DNA from: Ilumatobacter sp963746265
GTDB taxonomy: Bacteria; Actinomycetota; Acidimicrobiia; Acidimicrobiales; Ilumatobacteraceae
Direction of reading: 5' to 3'
Length of the DNA stretch: 64,000 nt
Assembly (NCBI GenBank): GCA_963746265.1
Contig: CAVVAM010000011.1
Span: 868,001-932,000, forward strand
A model generated the notes under the pieces. The model was not told where the DNA came from and ran no database searches. It worked only from the letters and a program-made list of their open reading frames with translations. The translations under genes were made by a program, and so were the position numbers. Below, one piece after another: positions 8,385 through 16,346 of the stretch (its first letter is position 1; the number at the start of each line of letters is the position of its first letter).

Positions 8385-9581
8385 TCAGCGCGAGTCGGCC
8401 GACTCCTCGGCCAGCGTCGTGGTCCGCAACCAGTCGCGGATCACCGCCGCCGTCGTTCTCGAGACCGGTGACGACACGGCGTCGAACGCGTGTTCGGCTC
8501 CGGCGACGCGAACGAACTCGACGGGCCGCCCGCGGGCCTCGAGTGCGGCGACGAACTGCTCCGCCTCGCCGATCGGTACGAGGGTGTCGCGCTCACCGTG
8601 CACGATCAGCATCGGCGGTGAGTCGTCGGTGACCCTGACCAGGGGTGACAAGTCGTCGTAGCGACCCGGTGCGTCCACCACCCGGGCGAGCATCACCTCG
8701 TCGCGGATCTTCGTCCACTGGGCGCGCTTGCCGTTTCGATTGGCCAGGTCGTACACGCCGTAGAGACCCACGCAACCGGCGACGGTCTCGGATTCGCGAT
8801 CGGCACCGAGTGCGGCCATCGTGGCCAGGTGGGCTCCCGCCGAGCCACCGGCGACGACCACGTGTGTTGCCTCCACCCCGTGACCGGCCAGTTCGGTACG
8901 GGCCCAGCGAACGGCCGCCTGCACGACGTCGACCTGCTCTTCGACGCTGACGTGCGGAGTGAACGGATATCGGATCGCCATCGTCGCCCAGCCGTCGAGC
9001 GCCAGCGTGTGGTACAGATCGCGGGCCTGCCGTTGCGGGTCACCGCCGGTCCAGCCCCCGCCGTGGACGTACACCACGACGGGAAGTCGGTGGCGATCGT
9101 CGTCCGGCCGGATCAGGTCGAGGGACAGGTCGCCTCGCCAGACGACGTCGTGGGTCTCGCGAACACCGGGCGGTGTCGGCACGGGCACACCGACGAGACG
9201 CGCGCGCCCGCTCGTGCCGTGGATCGGACCACCGACCATCCGCCGCAACTCGACGATCGCCAGCACCGATCGCACGACGATCCACACGAGCAGCACCATC
9301 GACACGCAGAGCAGGATCGCGCCGGCCCGGCCACCCCAGTTCGACCACCCGCCCGCGAGCAGACCGACGCCGAGCACGGCAACGTGGACGAGCAGCCAGA
9401 ACGGGGCCAACTCGGTGACCACCATCGCCGGCAGCCACCACGGCGAGTACCGACGCGTCGGATCGATCAGCGGCCGGGTGGCGTTCCATGTCGCGAGCAG
9501 CCCGGCGAGCCCACCGAGCAGCAAGAGGATCGCAGCGGCAACCGACACCTGACGAGGATGCCACGCGCGGCGATCGCTCAA
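8385..9581 (-). CDS. Membrane-anchored alpha/beta-hydrolase (esterase/lipase family)
   Basis: A 398-residue protein with three or four hydrophobic helices in the first 115 residues and a hormone-sensitive-lipase-like alpha/beta-hydrolase domain after residue 140. The oxyanion motif HGGGW is at 173-177, the nucleophile elbow GGSAG at 245-249 (Ser247), with the acid in HGERDTLVP and the histidine in GAEHAFD. All catalytic elements are therefore present. Substrate is unknown; short-chain or lipid esters are likely for the family. The membrane part suggests the catalytic domain is tethered at the membrane. It converges with fabI. Confidence 0.8.
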   Translation of the reverse strand: MSDRRAWHPRQVSVAAAILLLLGGLAGLLATWNATRPLIDPTRRYSPWWLPAMVVTELAPFWLLVHVAVLGVGLLAGGWSNWGGRAGAILLCVSMVLLVWIVVRSVLAIVELRRMVGGPIHGTSGRARLVGVPVPTPPGVRETHDVVWRGDLSLDLIRPDDDRHRLPVVVYVHGGGWTGGDPQRQARDLYHTLALDGWATMAIRYPFTPHVSVEEQVDVVQAAVRWARTELAGHGVEATHVVVAGGSAGAHLATMAALGADRESETVAGCVGLYGVYDLANRNGKRAQWTKIRDEVMLARVVDAPGRYDDLSPLVRVTDDSPPMLIVHGERDTLVPIGEAEQFVAALEARGRPVEFVRVAGAEHAFDAVSSPVSRTTAAVIRDWLRTTTLAEESADSR

Positions 9582-9591
9582 ACGACCGCGG

Positions 9592-10050
9592 TCAGGCCAC
9601 GAACCCGAGCACGTCGATCACGAGATGCGCACGACCGTTCCCGCCACCTTGCACCGCGATGCCGTTCGCCGGCGCAGCCACCATCACGATCGCCATGTTC
9701 GCGAGCGTCTGATCGTCGCCGTACCAGTTGATGTTCGACGTCGTCGGCACCGGCTCGAACCCGTCTGCGATCCGGAAGAACCCGGCACCTTCTGTCTCGG
9801 TGACCGTGACGTTCAAGATGACCCCACTCCTGCCGGCGATTCCGGGCACCGCCAGGCTGTCCTGGGCGGTCGTGTCGTACTTGTCGGGCTCGTTCACCCG
9901 GCTGTCCTGCAGCCGGAACGGGGTGATGAGTTCGACGACACCCGACACTGCAGCGGACACCGGGTTCGGCCCGACGGTGAGCGCGGCTCCGGCCGCGAGA
10001 CCGGACGCCGGGGCGGCGGCGATGAAGCGCCGGCGGGTGAACTCTGACAT
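9592..10050 (-). CDS. Tat-exported small beta-rich protein of unknown function
   Basis: A 152-residue protein with a twin-arginine signal (FTRRRFIAAAPASGLAAGA) and a cleavage-like site after PVSAA. The mature part is beta-rich and carries the motifs FRLQDSR, GVILNVTVTETEGAGF, SNINWYGDDQTLANM and a terminal VIDVLGFVA. This series resembles a short domain repeated in secreted proteins of Acidimicrobiia; that comparison is from memory. The ATG at 10048-10050 is chosen because GGAGGT lies five bases upstream. The frame happens to stay open upstream through the neighbouring broken gene, but the ribosome site and signal peptide argue against a fusion. Confidence 0.72.
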   Translation of the reverse strand: MSEFTRRRFIAAAPASGLAAGAALTVGPNPVSAAVSGVVELITPFRLQDSRVNEPDKYDTTAQDSLAVPGIAGRSGVILNVTVTETEGAGFFRIADGFEPVPTTSNINWYGDDQTLANMAIVMVAAPANGIAVQGGGNGRAHLVIDVLGFVA

Positions 10051-10144
10051 GACGTACCTCCGTCGATCGGGTGAGCCGACCGTACCTGGGTCGGCGGGAG
10101 CGGGTCGGCGATTTTCGGGTGACTCGGTGCGAATCGTGGACGGC

Positions 10145-10793
10145 TCAGCGAGCCTCGACGATGTGCAGCGGGAACTCCCGGGCACCGCCACGCCGGGCGA
10201 CGTCGCGGCGTCGCTCCGTCCCGTGAGGTAGGCCCGCCGGACATCGGCGATCGTCCTGATGCGTTCGGCGAAGAGCGGATACGAGACGAGGATGTCTGCG
10301 AACTGGAACCTGCTCGCCACGGCGACGCGGCATGGTTCGAGCACGTTGAACGGCGCCCGCCGATACGGAGTGGGTCGGTCGTCCAGCGGCGGGAGCGCTC
10401 CGAAGTGAGAGCCGGCATCCAGCACCGCGAGGGGCGGGCCGTCGAGCGACACTCCGATCCGGCCGGCGAGCACGACGACGAACTCGGGCGCCACCTCGCC
10501 CTGCCGTCCGGGCGAGTCCCCGGCCGCGACGTCGATGACGACCAACGAATCGAACAGATGCGAGAGCGTCCGCCTGTCGAGGCCGACGAACAGGTCGTGT
10601 GATCCGTACGAGATCAGCGTCGGCTGCGTCGTGGTGGCGATCTCCCTCGCGAAGGTCGACCTGCGGCCGGCGAGCACACGTCCCAGCCAGCTGGGACGCC
10701 CCGAGACGGGGCCCGGTTCGACCGAGCCTGTTCGGCTTCGATGATGGCCGGGTTTCGCAGCTGAACGACGGATGTCGGATCGGTCGCGAACAT
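10145..10793 (-). pseudogene. cNMP-binding (Crp-type) domain protein interrupted by two apparent frameshifts
   Basis: The middle of this locus encodes a recognisable cyclic-nucleotide-binding beta-barrel: VAAGDSPGRQGE, EFVVVLAGRIGVSLDG, HFGALPPLDDRPTP and FNVLEPCRVAVASR. The best start is ATG 10791-10793 (MFATDPTSVVQLRNPAII) with GGAG seven bases upstream, but it is in a different frame. A plausible C terminus (REFPLHIVEAR, stop at 10145) is in the third frame. Joining them needs shifts near 10690-10760 and near 10205-10225. Either the gene is decaying or the sequence has indel errors. A shorter intact product from GTG 10675-10677 would fuse in frame to the Tat protein downstream, which seems unlikely. 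Confidence 0.5.
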
Positions 10794-10971
10794 GTCGGTG
10801 CTCCAGTCGCTGGCGGACGTCTCACCACCGCGCACGGGACGAGTCGGATCGTCTACGCACGCGAGCGCACCATCACCCTGACGCCGACCACATGAGGTGA
10901 CCGTACTCGTCTCCCGACGTCCGCCGGGGACCCGACCGATCGCGCCGGCTCGGTGGCTAGGGTCGGCCACG

Positions 10972-12996
10972 ATGAACCGGCTCGCCGGCGAGACGTCGCC
11001 ATACCTTCGTCAACACGTCGACAACCCGGTCGACTGGTACCCGTGGGGTGACGACGCCTTCGATGTGGCCCACGAGCGCGACGTCCCCGTCATCTTGTCG
11101 ATCGGTTACTCGGCGTGCCACTGGTGTCACGTGATGGCGCACGAGTCGTTCGAGGACGACGACGTGGCCGCCGTGATGAACGAGCGGTTCGTCAGCATCA
11201 AGGTCGATCGCGAGGAACGGCCCGACGTCGATGCGCTGTACATGTCTGCCGTGCAGGCACTGACCGGTCGCGGCGGCTGGCCGATGACCGTGGCGCTCGA
11301 TCCCGACGGGCGACCGTTCTGGGGTGGCACGTATCTCCCCAAGGAGCAATTCCTCCAGCTGCTCGACGCCATCGACGACGCATGGCAGACCAGACGCGAC
11401 GAGCTCGCTGCGAGTGCGGACTCGATCGTCGGGGCGATCGGTCGGGCGATCTCACCCCGCGACGACGTGCCGTCGCTGGACCTCGTCAACGACACGCTGC
11501 AGCAGATCGCTCGTTCGTTCGATCAGGAGTGGGGCGGGTTCGGCCAGGCGCCGAAGTTCCCGTCACCGCATCACCTGCAACTCGTGCTCCGAGCGTTCAT
11601 GACCTCGGGCGGTGAGGGCGCCGAGCAGGTCCTCACGACGACCCTCGACGCCATGGCGTCGGGCGGCATGTACGACCACATCGGCGGTGGCTTCGCCCGC
11701 TACTCCACCGACCGGGAGTGGCTCGTCCCCCACTTCGAGAAGATGCTCACCGATCAGGCTTTGCTGGTTCGTACCTACCGCGAGGCGTACTCCGTGCTCG
11801 GCATCGAGACGTACCGCCAGGTCGTCGAGGAGACGATCGACTACGTGCTCCGGGAGCTGCGGCATCCGGACGGCGGCTTCTACTCGGCCGAGGACGCCGA
11901 CTCACCTGACGGCGACGGGCACGGCGTCGAGGGCCTGTTCCACACCTGGACGCCGGCCGAGGTTCGCGCCGCCCTCGCCGGCATGGACGACGTCACGATC
12001 GGGCAGGCGATCGAGTGGTGGGACGTCACCGAGGACGGCAATTTCGAGGGCCGTTCGATCCCCAACCGGTTGCACGCCCGCGGCCAGCTCCGCCGGCCGC
12101 CGAGCATGAACGAGGCACGTCAACGGCTGCTCGCCGCGCGGGCTCGACGACCGCGGCCCGGGCTCGACGACAAGATCCTCACCGAGTGGAATGCGCTGAT
12201 GCTGCACGCGCTGGCCGATGCCGCTGCAGCATTCCGCCGCGACGACTGGACCGCGGCCGCCGTGTCGAACGGCGAGTTCCTGCTCCGAGAGCTCTGCGGC
12301 CACGATGGCCGCTGGTTCCGGGCGTGGCACGCGGACGGCGAGCCACGAGCCCGCCACGTGGCGTTGGCGGCCGACCACGCCGCCCTGGTCGAGGCATTCA
12401 TCCGGCTGGCCGAGCTGACCGGGCGTGCGCGGTGGATCGACGTCGCACGTGAGACCGCCGACACCATGCTCGACCGTTTCTGGGATCCGGTCGACGGCGG
12501 GCTCTTCACCACACCCGATGACGGCGAGCAGCTGGTGGTCCGGCAGAAGGACCTCCTCGACACCGCCACCCCGTCGGCCAACTCGAGCGCGGCCAGCGGA
12601 CTGCTCCGGCTCGCCGCGATGACCGGCGAGAGCCGGTACCGCAACCACGCCGATCGCATCCTTCAGCTCCTCGGTGCGGTCGCCGAGCAGGCACCGGGTG
12701 CGGTGTCGAACGCACTGCTCGCGCTCGAACTCCGACAGCGCGGCGTGATGGAGATCGTGGTGGTCGGCGACGAACCGGCGATGGTGCAGGTCGCTCAGTC
12801 GGTCTGGCGTCCCGACATCGTGACGGTCTGGGGCGAGCCGTACGATTCTCCCCTCTGGGAGCAGCGGTCGGAGGGTCACGCCTACGTCTGCCGGAACGGC
12901 GTCTGCGATCTCCCGGTATCGACGCCGGAGGCCCTCTACGAAAAGATCACCGGTCGTCCGCTCCCCGAGGGCGCGACCATCTCGATCGATGGATGA
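10972..12996 (+). CDS. Thioredoxin-domain protein of the YyaL/SSP411 family
   Basis: A 674-residue cytosolic protein with an N-terminal thioredoxin-like domain followed by an (alpha/alpha)6-barrel like those of N-acylglucosamine 2-epimerases. The start MNRLAGETSPYLRQHVDNPV is the family's signature opening and fixes the ATG. The redox motif CHWC is at 49-52, followed by HESFED, then GGWPMTV and WGGTYLP. The barrel carries APKFPSPHHL, EKMLTDQALL and SAEDADS. The biochemical role of the family is not established. It overlaps the convergent nitroreductase gene by 50 bases at the 3' end. Confidence 0.92.
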   Translation: MNRLAGETSPYLRQHVDNPVDWYPWGDDAFDVAHERDVPVILSIGYSACHWCHVMAHESFEDDDVAAVMNERFVSIKVDREERPDVDALYMSAVQALTGRGGWPMTVALDPDGRPFWGGTYLPKEQFLQLLDAIDDAWQTRRDELAASADSIVGAIGRAISPRDDVPSLDLVNDTLQQIARSFDQEWGGFGQAPKFPSPHHLQLVLRAFMTSGGEGAEQVLTTTLDAMASGGMYDHIGGGFARYSTDREWLVPHFEKMLTDQALLVRTYREAYSVLGIETYRQVVEETIDYVLRELRHPDGGFYSAEDADSPDGDGHGVEGLFHTWTPAEVRAALAGMDDVTIGQAIEWWDVTEDGNFEGRSIPNRLHARGQLRRPPSMNEARQRLLAARARRPRPGLDDKILTEWNALMLHALADAAAAFRRDDWTAAAVSNGEFLLRELCGHDGRWFRAWHADGEPRARHVALAADHAALVEAFIRLAELTGRARWIDVARETADTMLDRFWDPVDGGLFTTPDDGEQLVVRQKDLLDTATPSANSSAASGLLRLAAMTGESRYRNHADRILQLLGAVAEQAPGAVSNALLALELRQRGVMEIVVVGDEPAMVQVAQSVWRPDIVTVWGEPYDSPLWEQRSEGHAYVCRNGVCDLPVSTPEALYEKITGRPLPEGATISIDG

Positions 12997-13594
12997 TCTC
13001 GTCGGGTGGTCGACGACGGCGCCCTGCGCTTCGGCCCCCACCCGTCGCGTCGTCGGCGGCGAAGCCGAGCGCGATGGCACCCAGTAGGTCGAGATCGCCG
13101 GGGATCCCGAGCTCTGCCCGGAGCTGAACCTCGCCGTTGAACACACCGAAGAACAGCGCGCCGAGCCCGACGTCCTCTGCTGCGAGGAGAAGTGCCATCA
13201 CCGCCATCGCAGCATCGATGGTCCAGTATGGGGCGGGCCAGGCATCGGTTGACTCGCCCAGCCCGGAGCGGGACTTGTCGGGTTCGGCGTAGCGGTCGAC
13301 GTAGGCCCGGGGGTCGGCCAGCGGCAGCAGGATCGCCGGCGCATCGAGCAGACCCTGCCAGCGAAACGTCGGCCGTCGGTCAGGTGGCAGCGTGATGTCC
13401 CAGAACGTCGCCGTGTCCGAACCCTCGAGCGCGACGAGGTGCCAGCCCTGTGTCTTGCCGGCGCTCGGGGACCGGCTGGCGAGGTCGACCAAGTCGTCGA
13501 GGAGACCGTCGGGCAGCGGTTCGGTCCGGAACGAACGGGTCATGCGGCGCGCACGGGCGACGTCGCGGAAGGATCGGGGCGCCGCGTCCGACAC
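12947..13594 (-). CDS. Nitroreductase-family flavoprotein
   Basis: FMN-dependent oxidoreductase of 215 residues. The N-terminal RARRMTRSFRTEPLP is the usual FMN phosphate-binding start, followed by SRSPSAGKTQGWHLV. Later come AAMAVMALLLAAEDVGLGALFFGVF and a C-terminal RRPPDEIIHRSRW typical of F420-era actinobacterial nitroreductases. Substrate is unknown. The last 16 codons overlap the end of the opposite-strand YyaL-like gene, and the overlapping part still carries the conserved C-terminal motif. Confidence 0.85.
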   Translation of the reverse strand: MSDAAPRSFRDVARARRMTRSFRTEPLPDGLLDDLVDLASRSPSAGKTQGWHLVALEGSDTATFWDITLPPDRRPTFRWQGLLDAPAILLPLADPRAYVDRYAEPDKSRSGLGESTDAWPAPYWTIDAAMAVMALLLAAEDVGLGALFFGVFNGEVQLRAELGIPGDLDLLGAIALGFAADDATGGGRSAGRRRRPPDEIIHRSRWSRPRGADDR

Positions 13595-13603
13595 GGCGAC
13601 GAG

Positions 13604-14257
13604 TCAGCGCTTGCCGAGTTTGACGAGATCTTCGGCCATGGTCCAGCCGTAGGCGATCATCACGTCACCGGACTTCGGGTTCAACGCCGAGAACATCTCG
13701 ACGACCTCGGGGTCGAGCTTCTCCGGCTTGGAGGACTCGATGTCGAGGAAGCCGGACTGGCCGTTCGATGCGATGAACGACTTCGCGTCGTACTTCGCGT
13801 CGACTCCGAACCGCTTCGCCAGCCGACGCCCCCATGCCCGCTCCTCCCCGACGGCCCGCGAACCCGGTGAGGGCGTGACCTCGTCGAGCTTGTCGAACGC
13901 CTCGAGACCGTCGGCCGACACGAAACGCGACCCGACGACGACATCTTCGTCCGGAAACGCCATGAGGGCCCGGTGGTACGCCTCGCCCATGAGGCCTCGC
14001 ATCACCGTTTCCCGCTTCGAGTGCCGGCGCACGCTGAGCATCCCGATGAGCACACATGGCGTGCCGCCGATCCGCTCCAGCGTCGAGAACATGAAGCCGT
14101 GGAGCTTGCCGTCGATCCGGGCGGCGGTCGTCAACACCCAGTCCTCCTTGGCCTTGGAGATGGCGCCGATATCGAACGCACCCTCGATCGAACCCATCTC
14201 GTCGAGATCGGCGTCGGTCAGTGAACTGGCGTCATTGGTGATGACTTCGAGCGGCAT
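13604..14257 (-). CDS. Conserved-looking soluble protein of unknown function
   Basis: A 217-residue protein I do not recognise. It has no signal peptide and no membrane segment. The central part (WVLTTAARIDGKLHGFMFS, then VLIGMLSVRR and a helix ending AYHRALMAF) has the strand-helix pattern of a GNAT-like fold, but no clear acetyl-CoA loop is visible. Strong third-position GC and a clean ATG support a real gene. It ends nine bases from the nitroreductase start and may be co-transcribed with it. About 150 bases with no other feature separate its start from nirK. Confidence 0.65.
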   Translation of the reverse strand: MPLEVITNDASSLTDADLDEMGSIEGAFDIGAISKAKEDWVLTTAARIDGKLHGFMFSTLERIGGTPCVLIGMLSVRRHSKRETVMRGLMGEAYHRALMAFPDEDVVVGSRFVSADGLEAFDKLDEVTPSPGSRAVGEERAWGRRLAKRFGVDAKYDAKSFIASNGQSGFLDIESSKPEKLDPEVVEMFSALNPKSGDVMIAYGWTMAEDLVKLGKR

Positions 14258-14409
14258 CTGTCCTCTGCTCCTCCAACATTTCGAGCCTCCATTGTGCCAC
14301 CGATTCCGAACGGATTCACAAACGGTCGCGTCACGCCCCCTGACCGTGCTGGGTCGAGAGGGGGTGTGACCAGGAGGTTTGCCGGGATGATGTCACTCGA
14401 GTGAGCTCG

Positions 14410-15795
14410 TCAGGGTTGGCCGTCACCGGCCTGGACGAGCCCGAGCGCGCCCCGGCCGGGGAAGTTGAAGGCGTGCGTCACGATCGGGTACAGCCCATCC
14501 TCGGCGGTGACGAACTCGATGATCGCGCCCTGAGCGGGGGCGAGGTCGACCGCCTGCGACCCCCAGTTGCCCTCGTTGCCGCTTGCGAGATGCACGCCTT
14601 CCCGCCATACGTCGTGGAAGATGGTGCCCACGATGTGGAACGCGGAGTCGATCGACGGCCCGACATTGAGCACGTACATGCGCACCGTGTCGCCCGTGTC
14701 GACCTCGATCGGGTGGTCGCGGTACTGGAAGGCGACGCCGTTGAACATCACCAGATCCGGCGAGGGTGCGCCTTGGTCGGCCTTCTCGAACGAGGACACC
14801 TCGCCCTGCGGCCCCAGGTACCACTCGTTCTGGACGACGAAGAACTCGTCGTCGACCGGTGGGAGACCACCCTCGGGTTCGACGATCACCATGCCGAACA
14901 TGCCGTTCGCGATGTGGTGGAGCACCGGGTTGGTGCCGCAGTGGTACATCCAGACACCGGCGTAATCGGTGGTGAACTCGTAGATCAGCTCTTCTCCGGG
15001 GGCGATCGAGCGCATCTCGTCGTTCCAGGCCACCTGTGAGGCGTGGAAGTCGACGGAGTGGGCGACCTCCGACGCTTCCGGGTTGACGAGGTGGACGCGC
15101 ACGGTGTCACCGACGAAGGTTCGGATCACCGGGCCGGGAACGGTCCCGTTGAACGTCCACACGAGCTGCTCGTACCCTTCGGCGACGGTCATCAGGCGCT
15201 CCTCGACGACCATCTCGACGTCGATCAGGTCGCCGCCGTCCGGGGCACCACCCTCGACCAGTGCGACACCCTCCCCCTCGCCTCGGGCCGGTGCCCGCGG
15301 GTCGCGCAGCTCGTACGTTGGCGCCTCGGGGTTCGCGGGCACCTCGTCGGCGGACGCGGAGGGAGCGGCTGGAGCCGGAGCCGGAGCACCGGGTGTGGTG
15401 ATGACACCGGTCATGCCGGCCTCCGCGTGGCCGGGAATTGCGCAGATGAACCCGACCCCGCCCTCGGGAACCTCGAAGTCGAACTCGACCGACTCGCCGA
15501 CCGCCGCAAGATGGCGTTCGCCGTCGCCGACCTGGATGTCGTGCTCCATGGTGCCGTCGTTCACGAGAACCCCGCGATAGGTGCCGGGTTCGGCCAGCAG
15601 GCTCGTCGGGGCGAAGCCGAACTCCGACGCCACGAACTCCACCGTCGCGCCGGGCTGGAGTGCCGCCACAGCCGCCACAGCCGCCGCAGCACCTCCGCCG
15701 GCTGCAGCCGGACCTCCCGGCGGCCCGTCGTCGGCACACCCGGTCATCGCCAGCGCAGCGGCCGCGATCCATGAGACCCACACCTGTCGACTCAT
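14410..15795 (-). CDS. nirK: Copper nitrite reductase with an extra N-terminal cupredoxin domain (lipoprotein)
   Basis: Reduces nitrite to nitric oxide outside the membrane. A lipobox (LAMTGC, Cys20) predicts membrane anchoring. Residues 50-135 form an additional blue-copper domain with ligands His85, Cys118, His123 and Met128. The catalytic two-domain core follows at about 190-461. Type 1 copper: His246, Cys286, His294, Met299. Type 2 copper: His251, His285 and His441. The catalytic Asp249 and His387 are in place. The HCGTNPVLHHIANGM spacing is of the AniA (class II) type. GGAGG precedes the ATG. It is divergent from an NsrR-like regulator with paired inverted repeats between them. Confidence 0.9.
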   Translation of the reverse strand: MSRQVWVSWIAAAALAMTGCADDGPPGGPAAAGGGAAAAVAAVAALQPGATVEFVASEFGFAPTSLLAEPGTYRGVLVNDGTMEHDIQVGDGERHLAAVGESVEFDFEVPEGGVGFICAIPGHAEAGMTGVITTPGAPAPAPAAPSASADEVPANPEAPTYELRDPRAPARGEGEGVALVEGGAPDGGDLIDVEMVVEERLMTVAEGYEQLVWTFNGTVPGPVIRTFVGDTVRVHLVNPEASEVAHSVDFHASQVAWNDEMRSIAPGEELIYEFTTDYAGVWMYHCGTNPVLHHIANGMFGMVIVEPEGGLPPVDDEFFVVQNEWYLGPQGEVSSFEKADQGAPSPDLVMFNGVAFQYRDHPIEVDTGDTVRMYVLNVGPSIDSAFHIVGTIFHDVWREGVHLASGNEGNWGSQAVDLAPAQGAIIEFVTAEDGLYPIVTHAFNFPGRGALGLVQAGDGQP

Positions 15796-15848
15796 CTCGC
15801 CCTCCTTCGGAGTTCTGCTTTTCCATAATTACTAACTCCATGACTTCA

Positions 15849-15877
15849 GGACTGATAGAGTCCGAGGTCCCTACCTC
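15849..15877. promoter_or_regulatory. Two adjacent inverted repeats between nirK and the Rrf2 regulator
   Basis: GGACT-N5-AGTCC (15849-15863) is followed directly by GAGGT-N4-ACCTC (15864-15877). Both are perfect five-base arms and lie in the 111-base divergent intergenic region, about 55 bases upstream of nirK and 30 bases upstream of the regulator. They are good operator candidates for the neighbouring nitric-oxide-sensing-type repressor. Binding is inferred from position only. Confidence 0.45.
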
Positions 15878-15906
15878 ACACGGGTGGGTTACGCCAGGAT
15901 GGGAAC

Positions 15907-16317
15907 GTGCGACTCGAGATCACCCGCCGCGCCGAGCTGGCGGTTCGCGCGCTCTTCGTCGTGGCCAACGCAGACCCACCGCTCAAGGGCACCGATCTCG
16001 CCGACGCACTCGCGACGACGAACGGCTTCATCCCGCAGGTGATGGCACCCCTGGTCAAAGCCGGCTGGGTGACCTCCACGCCGGGACCGACCGGTGGCTA
16101 CACGGCGACGGTCGACCTCGCCGACGTCACCGTGCTCGACGTGATCGAGGCCGTCGACGGACCGACGGCGAACGGGCGCTGCGTCGTCGCCGACAGCGAG
16201 TGCGACGCCCGTCATCCCTGTGTCCTGCACGACGCCTGGGCGCACGCCCGTACCGAGCTGACGGACGCTCTCCACACGATCAAGATCGCGTCGGTCCGCC
16301 CGCGCGCCGGTCTCTGA
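15907..16317 (+). CDS. Rrf2-family iron-sulfur regulator, NsrR-like
   Basis: A 136-residue winged-helix repressor. MRLEITRRAELAVRALF is the recognition-domain start of the Rrf2 family. A GPTGGYTAT wing follows, then Cys92, Cys99 and Cys105 (C-x6-C-x5-C), the three cysteines that hold a [4Fe-4S] cluster in NsrR. A glutamate at 81 sits close to the fourth ligand described for actinobacterial NsrR. Facing nirK across a short region with inverted repeats, it probably senses nitric oxide and controls the nitrite reductase. IscR-like sensing of cluster status is the alternative. Confidence 0.85.
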   Translation: MRLEITRRAELAVRALFVVANADPPLKGTDLADALATTNGFIPQVMAPLVKAGWVTSTPGPTGGYTATVDLADVTVLDVIEAVDGPTANGRCVVADSECDARHPCVLHDAWAHARTELTDALHTIKIASVRPRAGL

Positions 16318-16346
16318 TCACACCGAGGCGTCCCGGTCGACGTACG

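Noticed and set aside
9592..10677. cNMP-binding domain fused to the Tat-exported protein as one 361-residue product
   Set aside because: A ribosome site and twin-arginine signal sit at the internal ATG 10048-10050; an internal Tat signal in a fusion makes no sense.
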